A stretch of 64,000 nucleotides of DNA from Spinellus fusiger. Lineage: Eukaryota; Mucoromycota; Mucoromycetes; Mucorales; Phycomycetaceae. The notes beneath the pieces were generated by a model. That model did not search any database. It worked only from the letters and a program-made list of their open reading frames with translations, and was not told the origin of the DNA. This document shows positions 11,292 to 21,891 of this stretch, piece by piece. Every line of letters begins with the position of its first letter. Positions within the stretch are counted from its first letter, which is position 1. Made by a program: the position numbers and the translations under genes. The stretch lies in NCBI GenBank assembly GCA_025094145.1, contig JALLLS010000061.1:124001-188000 (forward strand), in the 5' to 3' direction.

Positions 11292-11420
11292 TAAGGCCTT
11301 GCATTGTCCTTCTGTAGGCAGTAACTTTGAGTTTAAAAGAGAAGCATTCAAGTTCGGGGCAGTAGATCTTTCCCAAGACATCAATGCACTTGTCGAAGTT
11401 TATCTTATCCTTCCCTAAGA
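11292..11420 (-). pseudogene. Fragment of Tc1 family 'H' transposase
   Basis: Read on the minus strand this matches 38100-38270, part of another Tc1 relic (shared DKINFDKCIDVLGK-like reading, then RTMQGL against KTML). It is cut on the left by element B and on the right by the Tc1 at 11423. It is the remains of the DNA into which both elements jumped. Confidence 0.65.
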
Positions 11421-11422
11421 TA

Positions 11423-12783
11423 CAGTGGCTCCTAACAAAACAATGGTATTTTTTCATACCCCGGTATAATTCTGCAATAGGAAATACTTATTCTTTGTAA
11501 TAAAAACATACATTAAACACACAGTAGAGACTTTTAAATTGGATGAAGTATAAAGAAGGTTAACATAATAATAAATAAAAGTTTATTGAGTGGAAACCCT
11601 TAATATTTGGTGCTTCCACCCTTGGCCTCAATGACAGCCCTACATCTCCGCCCCATGCTGGCAATGAGGGAGTCTGTGGTGTCCTTAGGAATATTCTCCC
11701 ATTCTTCCAACAGAAGCACCTCCAAATCTTGTAGAGTACTTCTTGGGGTCATCCTCTTTCTAATGACCCTGTCAAGTTCCTCCTATAAATGTTCTATAGG
11801 GTTGAGGTCGGGGCTTTGTGAGGGCCACCCCTCCATAGTGGCAATGCTCTTATTTGCCTTCCACAACCTGGACTCTCTACTCTTGTGGCAGCTGGCATTG
11901 TCCTCTTGAAGAACATAATCCACCTCTGGATTCAGTGCCTTGAGTCGAGCCAGCTCAGGGCAGTAATTCTCCTTCAAGCTATCAATGTATCTTCTACTGT
12001 CTATACTGCCCTTCACAGGCGCCAATCTTCCAACACCTTCACCAGAGAAAGATCCCCACACCATCACGCTGCCACCTCCAAACTTCATAGTGGGCTTGAC
12101 GTTCTTTGGGAGCAGTCCCTCATTAACTTTTTGCACCACCCTGGTACGTTTGTTGGTGGTGACCAACTGGTATCTGGACTCATCAGACCAGATGACTGTC
12201 TTCCAGTCGTTTTCAGTCCAGTGGAGATGGGCCTTAGCCCAGGCAAGCCTCAACTTCTTGTGCTTGATGCTGAGAGAAGGTTTCTTGACCACCCTGCAAG
12301 AAAACAGGCCAAGCTTCTTCATCAATTTTCTAAAAGTGTTCATGGACACTTGGGTGGTCATCTGCTTGCGAAGCTGATTCATTGTCTGGAATGAATCCCT
12401 TCCCACTTCGCGAGTAACTTCTCTCTCGTCCCTCTCCTTCAGAATGGGCTTGCGCCCAGTGCTCTTCTTGGCCTTGAAACAGCCAGTTTCCTTATATCTC
12501 TTTACGATGAGGGAAACAGACTGTTGACTAACTCCAAACCTAGCAGAAATGGCAGCCTGGCTGGTCCCATTTACGGTGGCCTCGTGAGCAATGAGACATC
12601 GGGTGAAGTCATCGATATTCTTCTTTCTGTTCCCAAGAGGTCTCATGGGTTGTTCGGTGGTGTTATATGAGGTAGACATTAGAGTGGAAAAGCAATAAAT
12701 GAAGAATGTATAATAATAAAAAAATTCAAGGGTAAAATTATGGTCTGATTTTGAAAATACCATTGTTTTGTTAGGAGCCACTG
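11423..12783 (-). mobile_element. Tc1-like transposon, best-preserved copy
   Basis: 1,361 bp with perfect 30-bp terminal inverted repeats (11423-11452 and 12754-12783, starting CAGTGGCTCCTAACAAAACA) and TA target duplication at 11421-11422 and 12784-12785. Its transposase frame has a single nonsense codon. Sister copies lie at 917-2775 and 31632-32983. The right TA is also the first two bases of the LINE target site at 12784-12794. Confidence 0.95.
11600..12679 (-). pseudogene. Tc1-like transposase with one amber codon
   Basis: Cuts and pastes the element at TA sites. The start is taken at 12679 (MSTSYNTTEQ) because the sister copy at 31735 starts at the same place; the upstream in-frame ATG lies inside the terminal repeat. 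Order: basic N-terminus, paired helix-turn-helix (AISARFGVSQQSVSLIVKRY), a second DNA-binding part (TGRKPILKERDER), then DDE: Asp in WSDESRYQL, Asp in LQEDNASCH, Glu in SPDLNPIEHL, 35 residues between the last two. Immediately after IEHL a TAG replaces the Trp expected in the family; the frame then goes on (EELDRVIRKRM) to TAA at 11600. Without that codon it would be 359 aa, normal Tc1 size. Confidence 0.9.
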
Positions 12784-12794
12784 TAGTCTTTACA
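12784..12794. repeat. Target-site copy 1 of 3 (tagtctttaca)
   Basis: The 11-mer tagtctttaca occurs here, at 14119-14129 and at 15590-15600, each time at a LINE boundary. See the two LINE pieces between them. Confidence 0.85.
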
Positions 12795-14118
12795 AAAATG
12801 TCAATAGACTAGGCATTCGCCCGCTACAAATCTGTCAGTCTGCTTGTCTGAGACTTTGTCTTGCTAGATCTGCTACTGCTAGGTTTGGAACGATCCAGGT
12901 TGCCCAATTAGCTGTCCTCCCTAACATATACTCTCGTTTTCTTTATCTGCAAGCCAAATTTGTTGAGCGCGCAGCTACCCTTCCTGAAGACACCCTCCTC
13001 TGGTGCCTTGTCCCGCAGCTTGAAGCACCCCAGAGTAAAGCCAGATGGATTAAGCTACGTGGCAATGTACTCTGGCAAAATGCTCAAAGAATAGGACGGG
13101 CTCACAACCCTCCTAAATATCCATTAAAAGTAGCTTATCTTGAACGTCTTCAAAGTGAAATTACTAGTCTAGTACGTGGCAAGAATCCGCTGGTGACGGT
13201 AGCCCGTGGACTATGTAGACCTGTTTGGGATCCAATTCTTCTACTACCGTGCACGCGCAAAGAAAGACATCGTCTACTAAAATGGAGGATTGCTTGGTTA
13301 CCACCAACACCTTCAGTTCCTTGCCAATGTGGCCACCCATCTGCCAATCGGGACCACTTTCTCACTTGCACATTCGTTGACCATGAACGCTCCACGTTCT
13401 TGTTCTTTCTAGTTCCTGCACCACCACAAGATGTTCATCCAATTGACTATTGTCTAAATCTTCTGCCGCGCACGGTTAAGTCTTTTGTTAAATGGCGAGA
13501 TCTTTGGCCCAGTTTGTTAATACTGCTGCAAGCCATTGATCGAGCCACGTCTACTCGAGACTTTAAGGTAGAGCCATCAGCTGGTAGCCTGCTCATTGAG
13601 GCTGCTGATGGGTGTGTTGAGCGGGAACGCCAACGCCGCCATAAAGTGCAAAGACTCCTGCAGCAACAGACGCTGTATCCTCACTTCTCCGATATCTCCT
13701 CTACCACCCATTCTTAACCCGTTTAGCAAAGCCAGAAGCTGTTAGTGTAGTTGCTGTATTTGTGTCCTCAGGATTGTCCGAGTTGCTCTAAGTATCCCTC
13801 GTTGGATTTCGAATCGCCACAGGATGACGGTTATCTTTTTGGTGTCCTGGTTTCCTTGCTGACTTTATGGCCTTTTGGATGTCTATTCATAATTCTCATT
13901 TTACCATCATTTCCACTCATTTTCCATCATTTTTCCCTCATTGAGGTTTTATATTCTCTTTTCTTTCCGTCTCTTCTCTCTTTGCATTATTTTTTTCACT
14001 TATGTATTTGAAGTGTTTCAATGTTTATTCTTTTTTTTCAAACGATCTCATAGGGTGGCTAAAATGCCCAATGCGCGAATAGCAACCAACACCCCAAAAA
14101 TAAAAATACTTTGAACTG
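12795..14118 (+). mobile_element. LINE copy 2, 5'-truncated
   Basis: Begins inside ORF2 (aatgtcaatagactagg, equal to copy 1 near 4713) and runs to the usual 3' end (ctttgaactg). It is bounded by tagtctttaca on both sides. Better preserved than copy 1: the ORF2 tail stays open over more than 300 codons. Confidence 0.9.
12797..13717 (+). pseudogene. C-terminal part of LINE ORF2, open frame
   Basis: An uninterrupted frame from the truncation point to TAA at 13715-13717. It corresponds to the part of ORF2 after the polymerase core: a conserved block (GIRPLQICQSACLRLCLARS), then ERAATLPEDTLLWCLVPQLE, then WRIAWLPPTP followed by the Cys/His cluster (CQCGHPSANRDHFLTC), then a C-terminal basic tail. 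The track of breaks seen in copy 1 (loss of a C at the VNRLGIR site, and others) is absent. It has no promoter or start of its own, so it is a dead fragment, but it is the reference for this part of the protein. Confidence 0.8.
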
Positions 14119-14129
14119 TAGTCTTTACA
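14119..14129. repeat. Target-site copy 2 of 3 (tagtctttaca)
   Basis: Lies exactly between the 3' end of LINE copy 2 and the 5' end of LINE copy 3. Confidence 0.85.
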
Positions 14130-15589
14130 AGAAAGATATCCATCCATCAGCAACAATCCCCATCCACCCACATAGTACACAGTACACATTGGATACACCA
14201 ACTATGGATCCTGGCCAACCACCAACCATCAAGCAACCTCCTGTACCAGCACCTGTCAGACCCTTTGTGTCTGAGGCCACCACTGCTACCACCATTCCTA
14301 ACTCAGACAGCAGAAAACCCAGACTACTTACCAAACGCACTCATACAAATACTTACGAGTATCAAATGACTGAGGTAGAAAAGTCTGATACCTTCACCCA
14401 GCAGATGATGGCATTTCTGTCAGATATTCAGAGACAAATGGCAACAATTGGACTCCGCATCCAGGAATTGGAAGCACAAGTCAAGGTCAAGGATGACCTT
14501 ATTACATCTCTCCAGGCTCAGATCAATGCCAAGAGTGCAGATAATGCACCCAAATCACCTCCCGCCCCTACTCCCACACCCATCCCCACAGTGAAACCCA
14601 CAGATGCCATAGAAAAGGCTACTGTCACTTATGCCAACATGGCTAAAAAGAACGCCTCCCCACCAAAGAAGACAGCAAAGGCCAGAGCAGTGCTTAGAGC
14701 ACAAACAGTTCGGGCCTTACAAGAGCCTACTGGGCCCTCAGTATACGACTTTGTATACTTGCCCTGTCGCCGCTACCTCAAGTACGGCCAGATCCGCAAG
14801 ATGTTGGGATCACTGAAGATCCAACAGTCACGGATCATAGACATCCACTTCCCAGCAAGGGGTACACTTGCACTGCTTGTACACGGTAGCTTCAAGCAAG
14901 AACTCGAGGAGAAACTCGAGAAATCAAAGATCAAGCCACAGGCAAGCTTTGATCCAGTAGCTGCAACGGTGATTGCAGACCCTAAGCTCCAGTAGGAGTC
15001 AGATAGCACCAAGGCTGTAATGGCCCAAAAACTCTTTGAGCAACGAGTGTCCAACACCTGTCTTCGTGCCCCCATTCATTTAGGGTACAGCATTGCTCGC
15101 CACTTTGGCTCAAGCATTGCCACACCCCGTCTATCCACCATTGCCTTTGAGAAGCTCTTGGCTGACCTCAAGGCCAAGGCCACAGTCACCAGCCCTCCCG
15201 CCACCCTTGAAAAAGAAGCCCTCCAGGCATTTGGGTCTGACTCAGCCATGGAAGGAGTCAAGGGAAACAATCAACACACCCAACAAGACTTGTAAATAGA
15301 CCAATCTTTGGTCTATTGAAAGCTTGTGGGATTAGGCTCAAACTAATGTCTATGTCTGCATTGTCATTTTCTCTCATTTCTCATATTTCTCTTCATTTTT
15401 TCCCTCATTTCGAGGTTTTATATACTCTCATCTTTCTGTTTCTTTTTTTCCTTGCATTTATTTTTTCCACTTTTGTATTTGGAAGTGTTTATATGTATAT
15501 CTTAATTGTTCAAAAGTTCTCATAGGGTGGCTAACATGCCCAATGCGCGAATAGCAACCAACACCCAAAAATAAAAATACTTTGAACTG
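14130..15589 (+). mobile_element. LINE copy 3: 5' region and ORF1 joined directly to the 3' UTR
   Basis: Starts with a 5' leader, carries ORF1, then passes near 15300-15360 straight into the common 3' UTR (gaggttttata…, gcccaatgcgcgaatagc) and ends ctttgaactg. ORF2 is missing altogether. It is flanked by tagtctttaca. This may be an internally deleted or spliced RNA that was copied by another element's reverse transcriptase. Confidence 0.82.
14204..15295 (+). pseudogene. LINE ORF1 protein with one in-frame amber
   Basis: Probable nucleic-acid-binding ORF1 protein of the LINE. The start is taken at 14204 (MDPGQPPTIKQP); the upstream ATG at 14111 lies before the target-site repeat and cannot belong to the element. 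A TAG at 14993-14995 stops the frame after 263 codons. The same frame then continues without break for 100 more codons (MAQKLFEQRVSNTCLRAP…), so an original length of about 363 aa is likely. Visible parts: Pro/Thr-rich N-terminus, an amphipathic coiled-coil candidate (MAFLSDIQRQMATIGLRIQE), a Pro-rich linker, a Lys-rich patch (MAKKNASPPKKTAKARA), then a compact C-terminal domain. No zinc knuckle is visible. Confidence 0.75.
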
Positions 15590-15600
15590 TAGTCTTTACA
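15590..15600. repeat. Target-site copy 3 of 3 (tagtctttaca)
   Basis: Follows the 3' end of LINE copy 3. Its last bases are the first bases of the TIR of the element at 15599. Confidence 0.85.
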
Positions 15601-17593
15601 CACCCAAAAATTATTGGGATATATAAGGAAATATACTGAGAATAAAATTGCAATATTCTTATGATTGGCTAATGTGTTTAAAGATACCTTTTCGCTGTCT
15701 AAATGATCAATGTGTATGTTCGGGCAACGGGGTTCGTCTTGAGACACGCAGGACCTCGGGGAAAGGCTAGCTGCTCTTGTATATGTAGGGGTTGGGTGAG
15801 ATCTTGTGTGGTGTGTAGGGGGAACTTGGTTCTTATGGCTGCGGGGACTATGGTTGTAGCGGTCTGGAGGGGACACTCTGGGAGCAGATCTGGGGAGGAA
15901 CGAAAGAACAGGTAACGGAGACTTCTTCTATGCACGGACAACCGAAACGAACAAACAAGAGAACAAACAGGAACCAGAGCAAGAACCAACAACTTAACTT
16001 ATCCTTGGGCCTAAACTAACCTACTTATGGATTCCAGGTATTTGTATTGACTTCTATTTTTATTTCAATTGTAGAGTTTGCTATTATATAGACTTTCTAT
16101 CTGAAACCTTTCTTCCTTCTAGCTATTTTAGCAACTTCACTATTTTCCTCCTTCGTCACAGCCATCCATGCGAATAGGTGACGTCTATCCACCTATTCTA
16201 CAAATGTCAAACTCTACTTGCCTGTTTGAGCAGTGACGATTGACTTTGCAATTTAAAAGTATAGAATTGGCTGTAAAGATAAGAAATAGAACAAGAATCA
16301 CCCCAAAACTACAACTCAGTCACGGCATTTATTGTTTAACATAATGTGTTATACTTAAGCCCACAGTATTTGCAGTATGACACTGCTTAAGAAAGATTTA
16401 TTACAGAACCTATAGAGTTAATTCTAGTGGTCATTGTCCAGATAATAGAACCAAACTCACTTACATTGAGAACAGTGTATTCATTTATTGACTCAGTATT
16501 CATAATCACCTCAATTATCTCATTGTAATTGGTATTAACAACAGTACTTAGTGATAACAAAGTATTGTTTCTAATACTGGACTTTAGGCCCAAGGCAAAT
16601 AGAGTGTGAATTGTTTGACTTGTAAATCTAACTTATAAATTTTGAATTAATTATTAGAAAGTGAAGGCTAAAGTGATACCTCACCAGAATGAAAATATTT
16701 TTTATTCTCTGGTCTGTTATTATTCTGTTATTTCTCACAGAAACTATTAACTTGATACTTGAGTGTTCGTCAATATGAGCATAAATAAGTAAGGTAATGT
16801 GCCATTATTGACAAAGAGAAATAATAGAAGGAGGTGATAGACACCACCAAAGGTTATTCTAGTGATAAAAAGGTAAGCAGTGTCTCCATCTGGTCTTGAG
16901 CTCATTGTATTCCACAAGACACTCATTGTATTGTTATTAGGCAAGTAAAGACTACTCTCAAGTCAGTCTTAGGTGGTCTTCTATACTATCTAGGCTGTCT
17001 AGGGTATACTCCTGAGCATATTTATCTATCTCCCAAGGATAAAGCACAAAGCTTTTAGGGTATAGATTATATTGCTATGAGGGAATGCACTTAGGCAGTA
17101 GCTATAGTCATAATATAGTGTCGTAAAGACTTTTCACCATAATGAGAAGGATCACTCTCTTGAGAATTAGAACTCATTTATTACCAAACTAAGAAGAGGA
17201 CTCTATTGAATATCAATGTGTCGATAGTTCATAGTATTTTGATAGAATACCCCTGAAGCTAAAGCCATTAGAAAAAGTATAAAAAACGTAGTAATTCCAT
17301 TCAATAAACAACAGAGTTTAACTAAATGTTCTACTGTTCCGTATACTTTTGGCCTAAGAGCCCAAAGACGACAATAGTATTATCTATACTATTACAATAA
17401 ACAATTTTATTCGTAAACAATATATTTTACTGATAATACAATTTGATATTGAGGTATACTACAAGAAGAAACAATAATTTGGACACATGCAAACCTTTTG
17501 ATTTTAAACACAGTTCCATATAAGGTGAGTTTTTTCTTTTACATAAAAGGAAGAAGATATTACCGCTTAAGAGTCAAAATATCTTTGGGTGTG
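15599..17593. mobile_element. Long non-autonomous TIR element R, copy 1
   Basis: About 2 kb between TA dinucleotides (15597-15598, 17594-17595), with short inverted ends cacacccaaa..at. It shares long stretches with 56355-57722 (same orientation) and 25159-26289 (opposite), notably 16260-16960 and the turn at 16930-17080. No coding frame of note. A solo LTR sits inside (17119-17373). The part 15700-16020 is GC-richer and has no counterpart in the other copies, so it may be a further insertion. Confidence 0.7.
17119..17373 (+). mobile_element. Solo LTR (TGTCGT…ACGACA), 255 bp, inside element R copy 1
   Basis: Starts tgtcgtaaagac and ends aaagacgaca, so the six terminal bases are perfect inverted repeats. 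It is flanked by the 4-bp repeat atag. TATA-like agtataaaaa and AATAAA are present. Element R copy 3 lacks it at the matching site near 57455-57490 and so serves as an empty site. Confidence 0.85.
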
Positions 17594-19144
17594 TAACAAA
17601 AGCCAGAGTTATGTCATTCACTCCGCTTGGAGAAATCTGACTAAAATCTATTGTAAAAAAAACACATACACACAAAGTTAGGAAAATTGTATAAGTATTA
17701 ATAAATTTGCAAATGATTTAAGCAAATCTCAAAATAGGAATGGAATCAGATTATTTAGTAAGACCTCAGTATAATACGAAAGTTTTCCACAATTGCTTAA
17801 CAATTGAGTATCAGACTTGTGTATTTGAGTACAAGACTCCATATTACCAAAGAGATCCTTGGTGAGAGATTGACAGGAATGGATTATTTATAAAGAATGC
17901 TTTGTTATGTACAATTGATATACACTATCTTCACAAATATCTGTCTAGAACCTATAAACTTTATTTCATCATTAGAATGAAATGTGTTTTATATTTACAA
18001 CAAATGCAATAAATATTGAAAATGCCGACCTCTCTTTTAGTGTAAAGTTAACTAAAGATGTTTATTAAATAGACTTTTGATCAAGACAATATTAAAATCA
18101 CAGGTTAATTCTATTAGTAAAATGCATTTCTCAAGTTTAGTATTATTCTCAAGATGTCTTATAATAACTGAATGCCGAGTCAATACATTTCATTCTTCTT
18201 CTGAAACAAGAAGATAATCCGAACACCAAGAACTACGGAAAATAAATCATGCGACATAAAAAAGAGTGAGATGGGGCAGTCCGACTACCTTACCTGTCTG
18301 GATGTCCTAGAAGATGTCTGTTTATTAGCAGCAACTAGTAATTTGGCAATGTTACTTAAGTGGAACTAGCAGACAAGACTATAACTTGTAGACAACTACA
18401 AGAATAAGAATATTAATAATAAAAAGGTTATGTTCCCAGTAAAATAGTATACTACGACCGGGCAATGAAGACTTCAAATGGAAGGTAACGACTAGTGCTT
18501 TTGTTTGTCCTGTCTTGTTTATGTGTTCTCCGTCGTATCATTATCCTCTCAATACTCTGTACACTCCACATGCTCTCTGATTTTTGGTGGAATTACACAC
18601 CATGTTCATTACGCTATGTTTTGCACCAATCAAGACATCCCCTGTATGTACGACACTGAGTCAATAGCTAACCCTTACAAGGCCTTACGAGTCTGTAAAA
18701 GGTCATTCAGTGCCCAACTCTATATTTCTTTAATGTCACAAAACGTGTGGATGTGTATTGTAGTTTTTCTTTTCGAATTGGTCGAGACAATGTGATAAAC
18801 TTCTACAATTTTATATTAATACGAGTCTTTTTAGTATTTTTTGTCTTTTTTAACAAACACTTGTTTTGTTTTTAAACGAGAAATAAGCTTGGTAATTAAT
18901 GTCTTTAATATCATAAACATCACTAACCATAATTATTCTTTTATATTACACTTACTGCCTGTGTTCTAAAGATATAGACTATCTATCCCCGTCTAACTCA
19001 CTGGGTACAGCTGGTGTTATGAGTACCTCTGGCTTTTTGACGTCTGTAGATCGTATAATATCTGTCAATTCTTCCATTGATTGGATCAATTGACAAGGTG
19101 GATATAAATATATTTTAGAGCAGCTAGTTATTACAGTCAGTACC
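17594..19144. other. Gene-free AT-rich stretch left of the Fanzor relic
   Basis: No supported gene. A frame at 18505-18795 has no recognisable content. A patch near 18270-18300 resembles 55875-55915 (gggcag..cc..tctg.ttggatgtyct), which hints at an old repeat. I found no terminal repeats that pair across the Fanzor relic. Confidence 0.4.
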
Positions 19145-20873
19145 ATGAAAAATCATATTCTTTCTCTAAACTTATCTTTCCTGCACGAACTTCATGCTGA
19201 TATAAACTTTGAAATCGATTCTTATCTTAACATGGACTTTTTCTCTGAAATATGACTTTCTCTTACAGACTACAGCATATAAAGATCTCGAGCTCCAATA
19301 ACGGTGTTATTTAGACAATTGATTGATCGTTGCAAAAAGAAGACTACTTAAATATTGCTCAATATTGGCCGCCTACATTTAAATATGGTCAACAAACAGC
19401 TCTTTATGAAGGTTAAAAATATTCAAATGAGATTTGGGAATCATTTACGACTGGCTATTGATGTATTAATTAATATTCGGCAGAGAGAGGCAGAGGTTCG
19501 AAGAAAACTGGCTACTCAAGGAACCGATGAAAATGAAATAAGAAACTAAGTATATCACAGAATAACCAATCTATCAAGGAAATTCGAGATATTGTTATCT
19601 CGCAGACATATCGTCCCAGATTTTTTCATAACTGTGCTCGTACCAAACAGCCCCCAATGAATACATATTCATTGCAGCAGCCGATTATATGCCAAAACAT
19701 CCTGGATCGACGATGACAATAATATTGACAAGTTGGATTATTGAATAGAAGTAGTAAATTTAGATTCTGAACCTTTTAAATCACAAAAATGGTATCCTTG
19801 CTTTTAGAGGCAATGTTTAGACTAACGGTGTTGGCTTATCTATAACAAAAAAGCGTATGGACAAACCTATAAGACATTATAGTTCACTTAAATCTATTCC
19901 AGAAAACATACAAGACATGCATCAGCTTGAGCCTGAAGATCATCAAAATCTTGTCAATAGATGTGTTGCAATAGATCATGGAAGACGAGATATCTTATAC
20001 TATGTTCACTAGTTCTCTATAACTACAACACTTCAGAAATTTCACTTTACCAAGCCTCAGTAGGATCTATGGACAAAGGCAGAAAGTTTTTTTTTAAAAA
20101 AAAAAAAAGTTAGAAGCTGCTGAAACCAAAGATATTCAAACTGTAAAGCAAGCACTAGTTAATTCATCAAGTTTAGATACTAATCATTATACACAATTTT
20201 TACATACTATATATGATCTTTCCGAATTTCTTTCCAATCTTTATACCAACACAAATACAAGAAACCAAATGAGATATTTTCAGATAATAAAATTCGTTCA
20301 ATTCGATATTTACAGCAACAAAAATTAAATATAAAGTTGATCAGATACTTAAAAGATAAATTCTCTAATGCTGTAGTAATGATGGGAGGCTAGTCATTTC
20401 CCAATACGAAGTATCATGAACCAATGCACAGTGTAAGCTTGTGGAAACTACTAACAAAATCCGGATCTCATGTCTTTTTGATTGATGAATTTAAGACCAG
20501 GAAATATTGCCCCACACGTGGAGATGAAAGTTTGAGAGTTACTAAGCGTTAATCCATGCCCATATAGAATAAATTGAACACCAGCTGTTCCTTGTCATGG
20601 TCTTTAAAGATATAATGATGGATTGTAATATTATATCGACGTACATTTTCTTTTAGATACACCAATCAACAATACCCACAGACTAATAACACAGGAACAA
20701 ACACCACTAGACACCGTTTATGGAATCGTGATATGACTGTTTGTTTGAACATGATTCATATTATACACAATCTTCGTGATCATAGTGCCATACAAGCTAG
20801 ATTCATGCGCCCTATTACTATTACTATTACTATTACTATTACTATTACTATTAACAATACCATACCAAACTGA
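19145..20873 (+). pseudogene. Fanzor (eukaryotic TnpB-like RNA-guided nuclease), decayed
   Basis: Remnant of an OMEGA-type nuclease with a split RuvC domain. The N-terminal region is in one frame (19355-19549: NHLRLAIDVLINIRQREAEV). From about 19790 to the stop at 20871-20873 the rest is in another single frame with several stops: TNGVGLSITKK, then RuvC-I (CVAIDHGRRDI, catalytic Asp codon at 19974), RuvC-II (VFLIDEFKTRKYCP, Glu codon at 20487), and RuvC-III (WNRDMTVCLNM, Asp codon at 20730). All three catalytic codons survive and share a frame. The zinc ribbon is damaged: CPTR stands where CPxC is expected. The reading frame ends in an ATTACT repeat. The start is a guess. About 1.7 kb agrees with Fanzor size. 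The family call rests on motif order and spacing, not on a search. Confidence 0.78.
20814..20853. repeat. (TTACTA)n microsatellite
   Basis: Roughly six and a half copies of a six-base unit. In the Fanzor frame it codes alternating Ile-Thr just after the RFMRP sequence. Confidence 0.9.
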
Positions 20874-21799
20874 AGAGAAAGATAAGCCAACAAAGAAGAA
20901 ACACGCCAAACCCGCCAAAGATTGTAAATTTTCCTGTACAGTTATTGCTGTACCATTCATAGTACTTTTATAGGCCATAATACATTACTCTATAAAATAT
21001 ACTAGCTTTGTTTTTTTCTTTTAATTTTCTCTCTTACTCTTACTTTATTTAAATGTAAGTTAAATAACAAATATCCATTGCTTTTTATTATTAATAATTT
21101 TTCCATGTGCCATTTCTAAACCTATTTGTCTGTCAGTTTTTACTTCATTTATTGGTCAATTTCTTTTTTATATATGTGCCAATTTTTTTGCTAATAATAC
21201 GCTAATAATTTATGAATAAAGTAGACAAGAAAACTTTAACTTCACTACCAAAAGAATCTGGTAACATTTTGGCTTTTAAAAAGGCTTTCTGTGATATATA
21301 AGACGGTTAATTATTTAACGCTAAACAGTGTTATAGCTGTCTGAGAATAAAATGTGTCATTAATGTATATTTGGACAAGACAGCTCTCCCAAATAGGTAT
21401 TTACGCTGTTTTCGTAGTCATACAAGATGCACCAAACAGACAATAGAGTAAAATCCAAGTAGTAGAATAAAATACAGAAAAGCGCCTTGTCTTTCTCAAC
21501 AATATCTATAAGAATGACTTCTATAATTAATTGATTTCTCATATTTAAGGATCTTATAGAATATAGGCTAATACATGACTAAAGTATATCAAGGAAGTAT
21601 ATTCAGAGTTGAGATTTGATGTGGAAATTATTCCACTAACATCACCACTATAATCTGCTTGCCCAATCTCGTAAACCCAGCAATAGACAAAGACAATTCC
21701 ACCATCTATAGGCTATTTCCACCAAAAATAATACAAAATAATACAAGCAAAAGAATAATGAGTTATCGGAGTCATATTGGGCAGAAAGTAACATTGGTT
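20874..21799. other. AT-rich intergenic stretch
   Basis: Between the Fanzor relic and the transporter gene. No gene is supported. If the relic had a guide RNA it would be expected just downstream of 20873, but I cannot recognise a conserved fold here. Confidence 0.4.
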
Positions 21800-21829
21800 C
21801 CAATCCAGAAAATAGTTTAGTATAAAAAG
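21800..21829 (+). promoter_or_regulatory. CCAAT box and TATA box of the transporter gene
   Basis: CCAAT at 21800-21804 (and an inverted ATTGG just before, at 21793-21797) and TATAAAAAG at 21821-21829, about 65-70 bp upstream of the ATG. A CT-rich tract follows up to the start codon, as is common at fungal transcription starts. Confidence 0.6.
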
Positions 21830-21891
21830 ACGTTTTCTAATTTTATGATTTTCTTATTCCTTTTTTATTTTCTTTCCTCCCCCTTCTGAAT

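Noticed and set aside
11885..12394. 169- and 130-codon plus-strand frames
   Set aside because: Shadows of the Tc1 transposase on the minus strand.
14111..14203. Upstream ATG of LINE ORF1
   Set aside because: It lies in the previous LINE end and the target-site repeat, so it cannot be part of the element's own protein.
18270..18300. Similarity to 55875-55915 as a possible border of the Fanzor element
   Set aside because: The match is short and gapped, and no partner was found to the right of the relic, so it cannot be called a terminal repeat.
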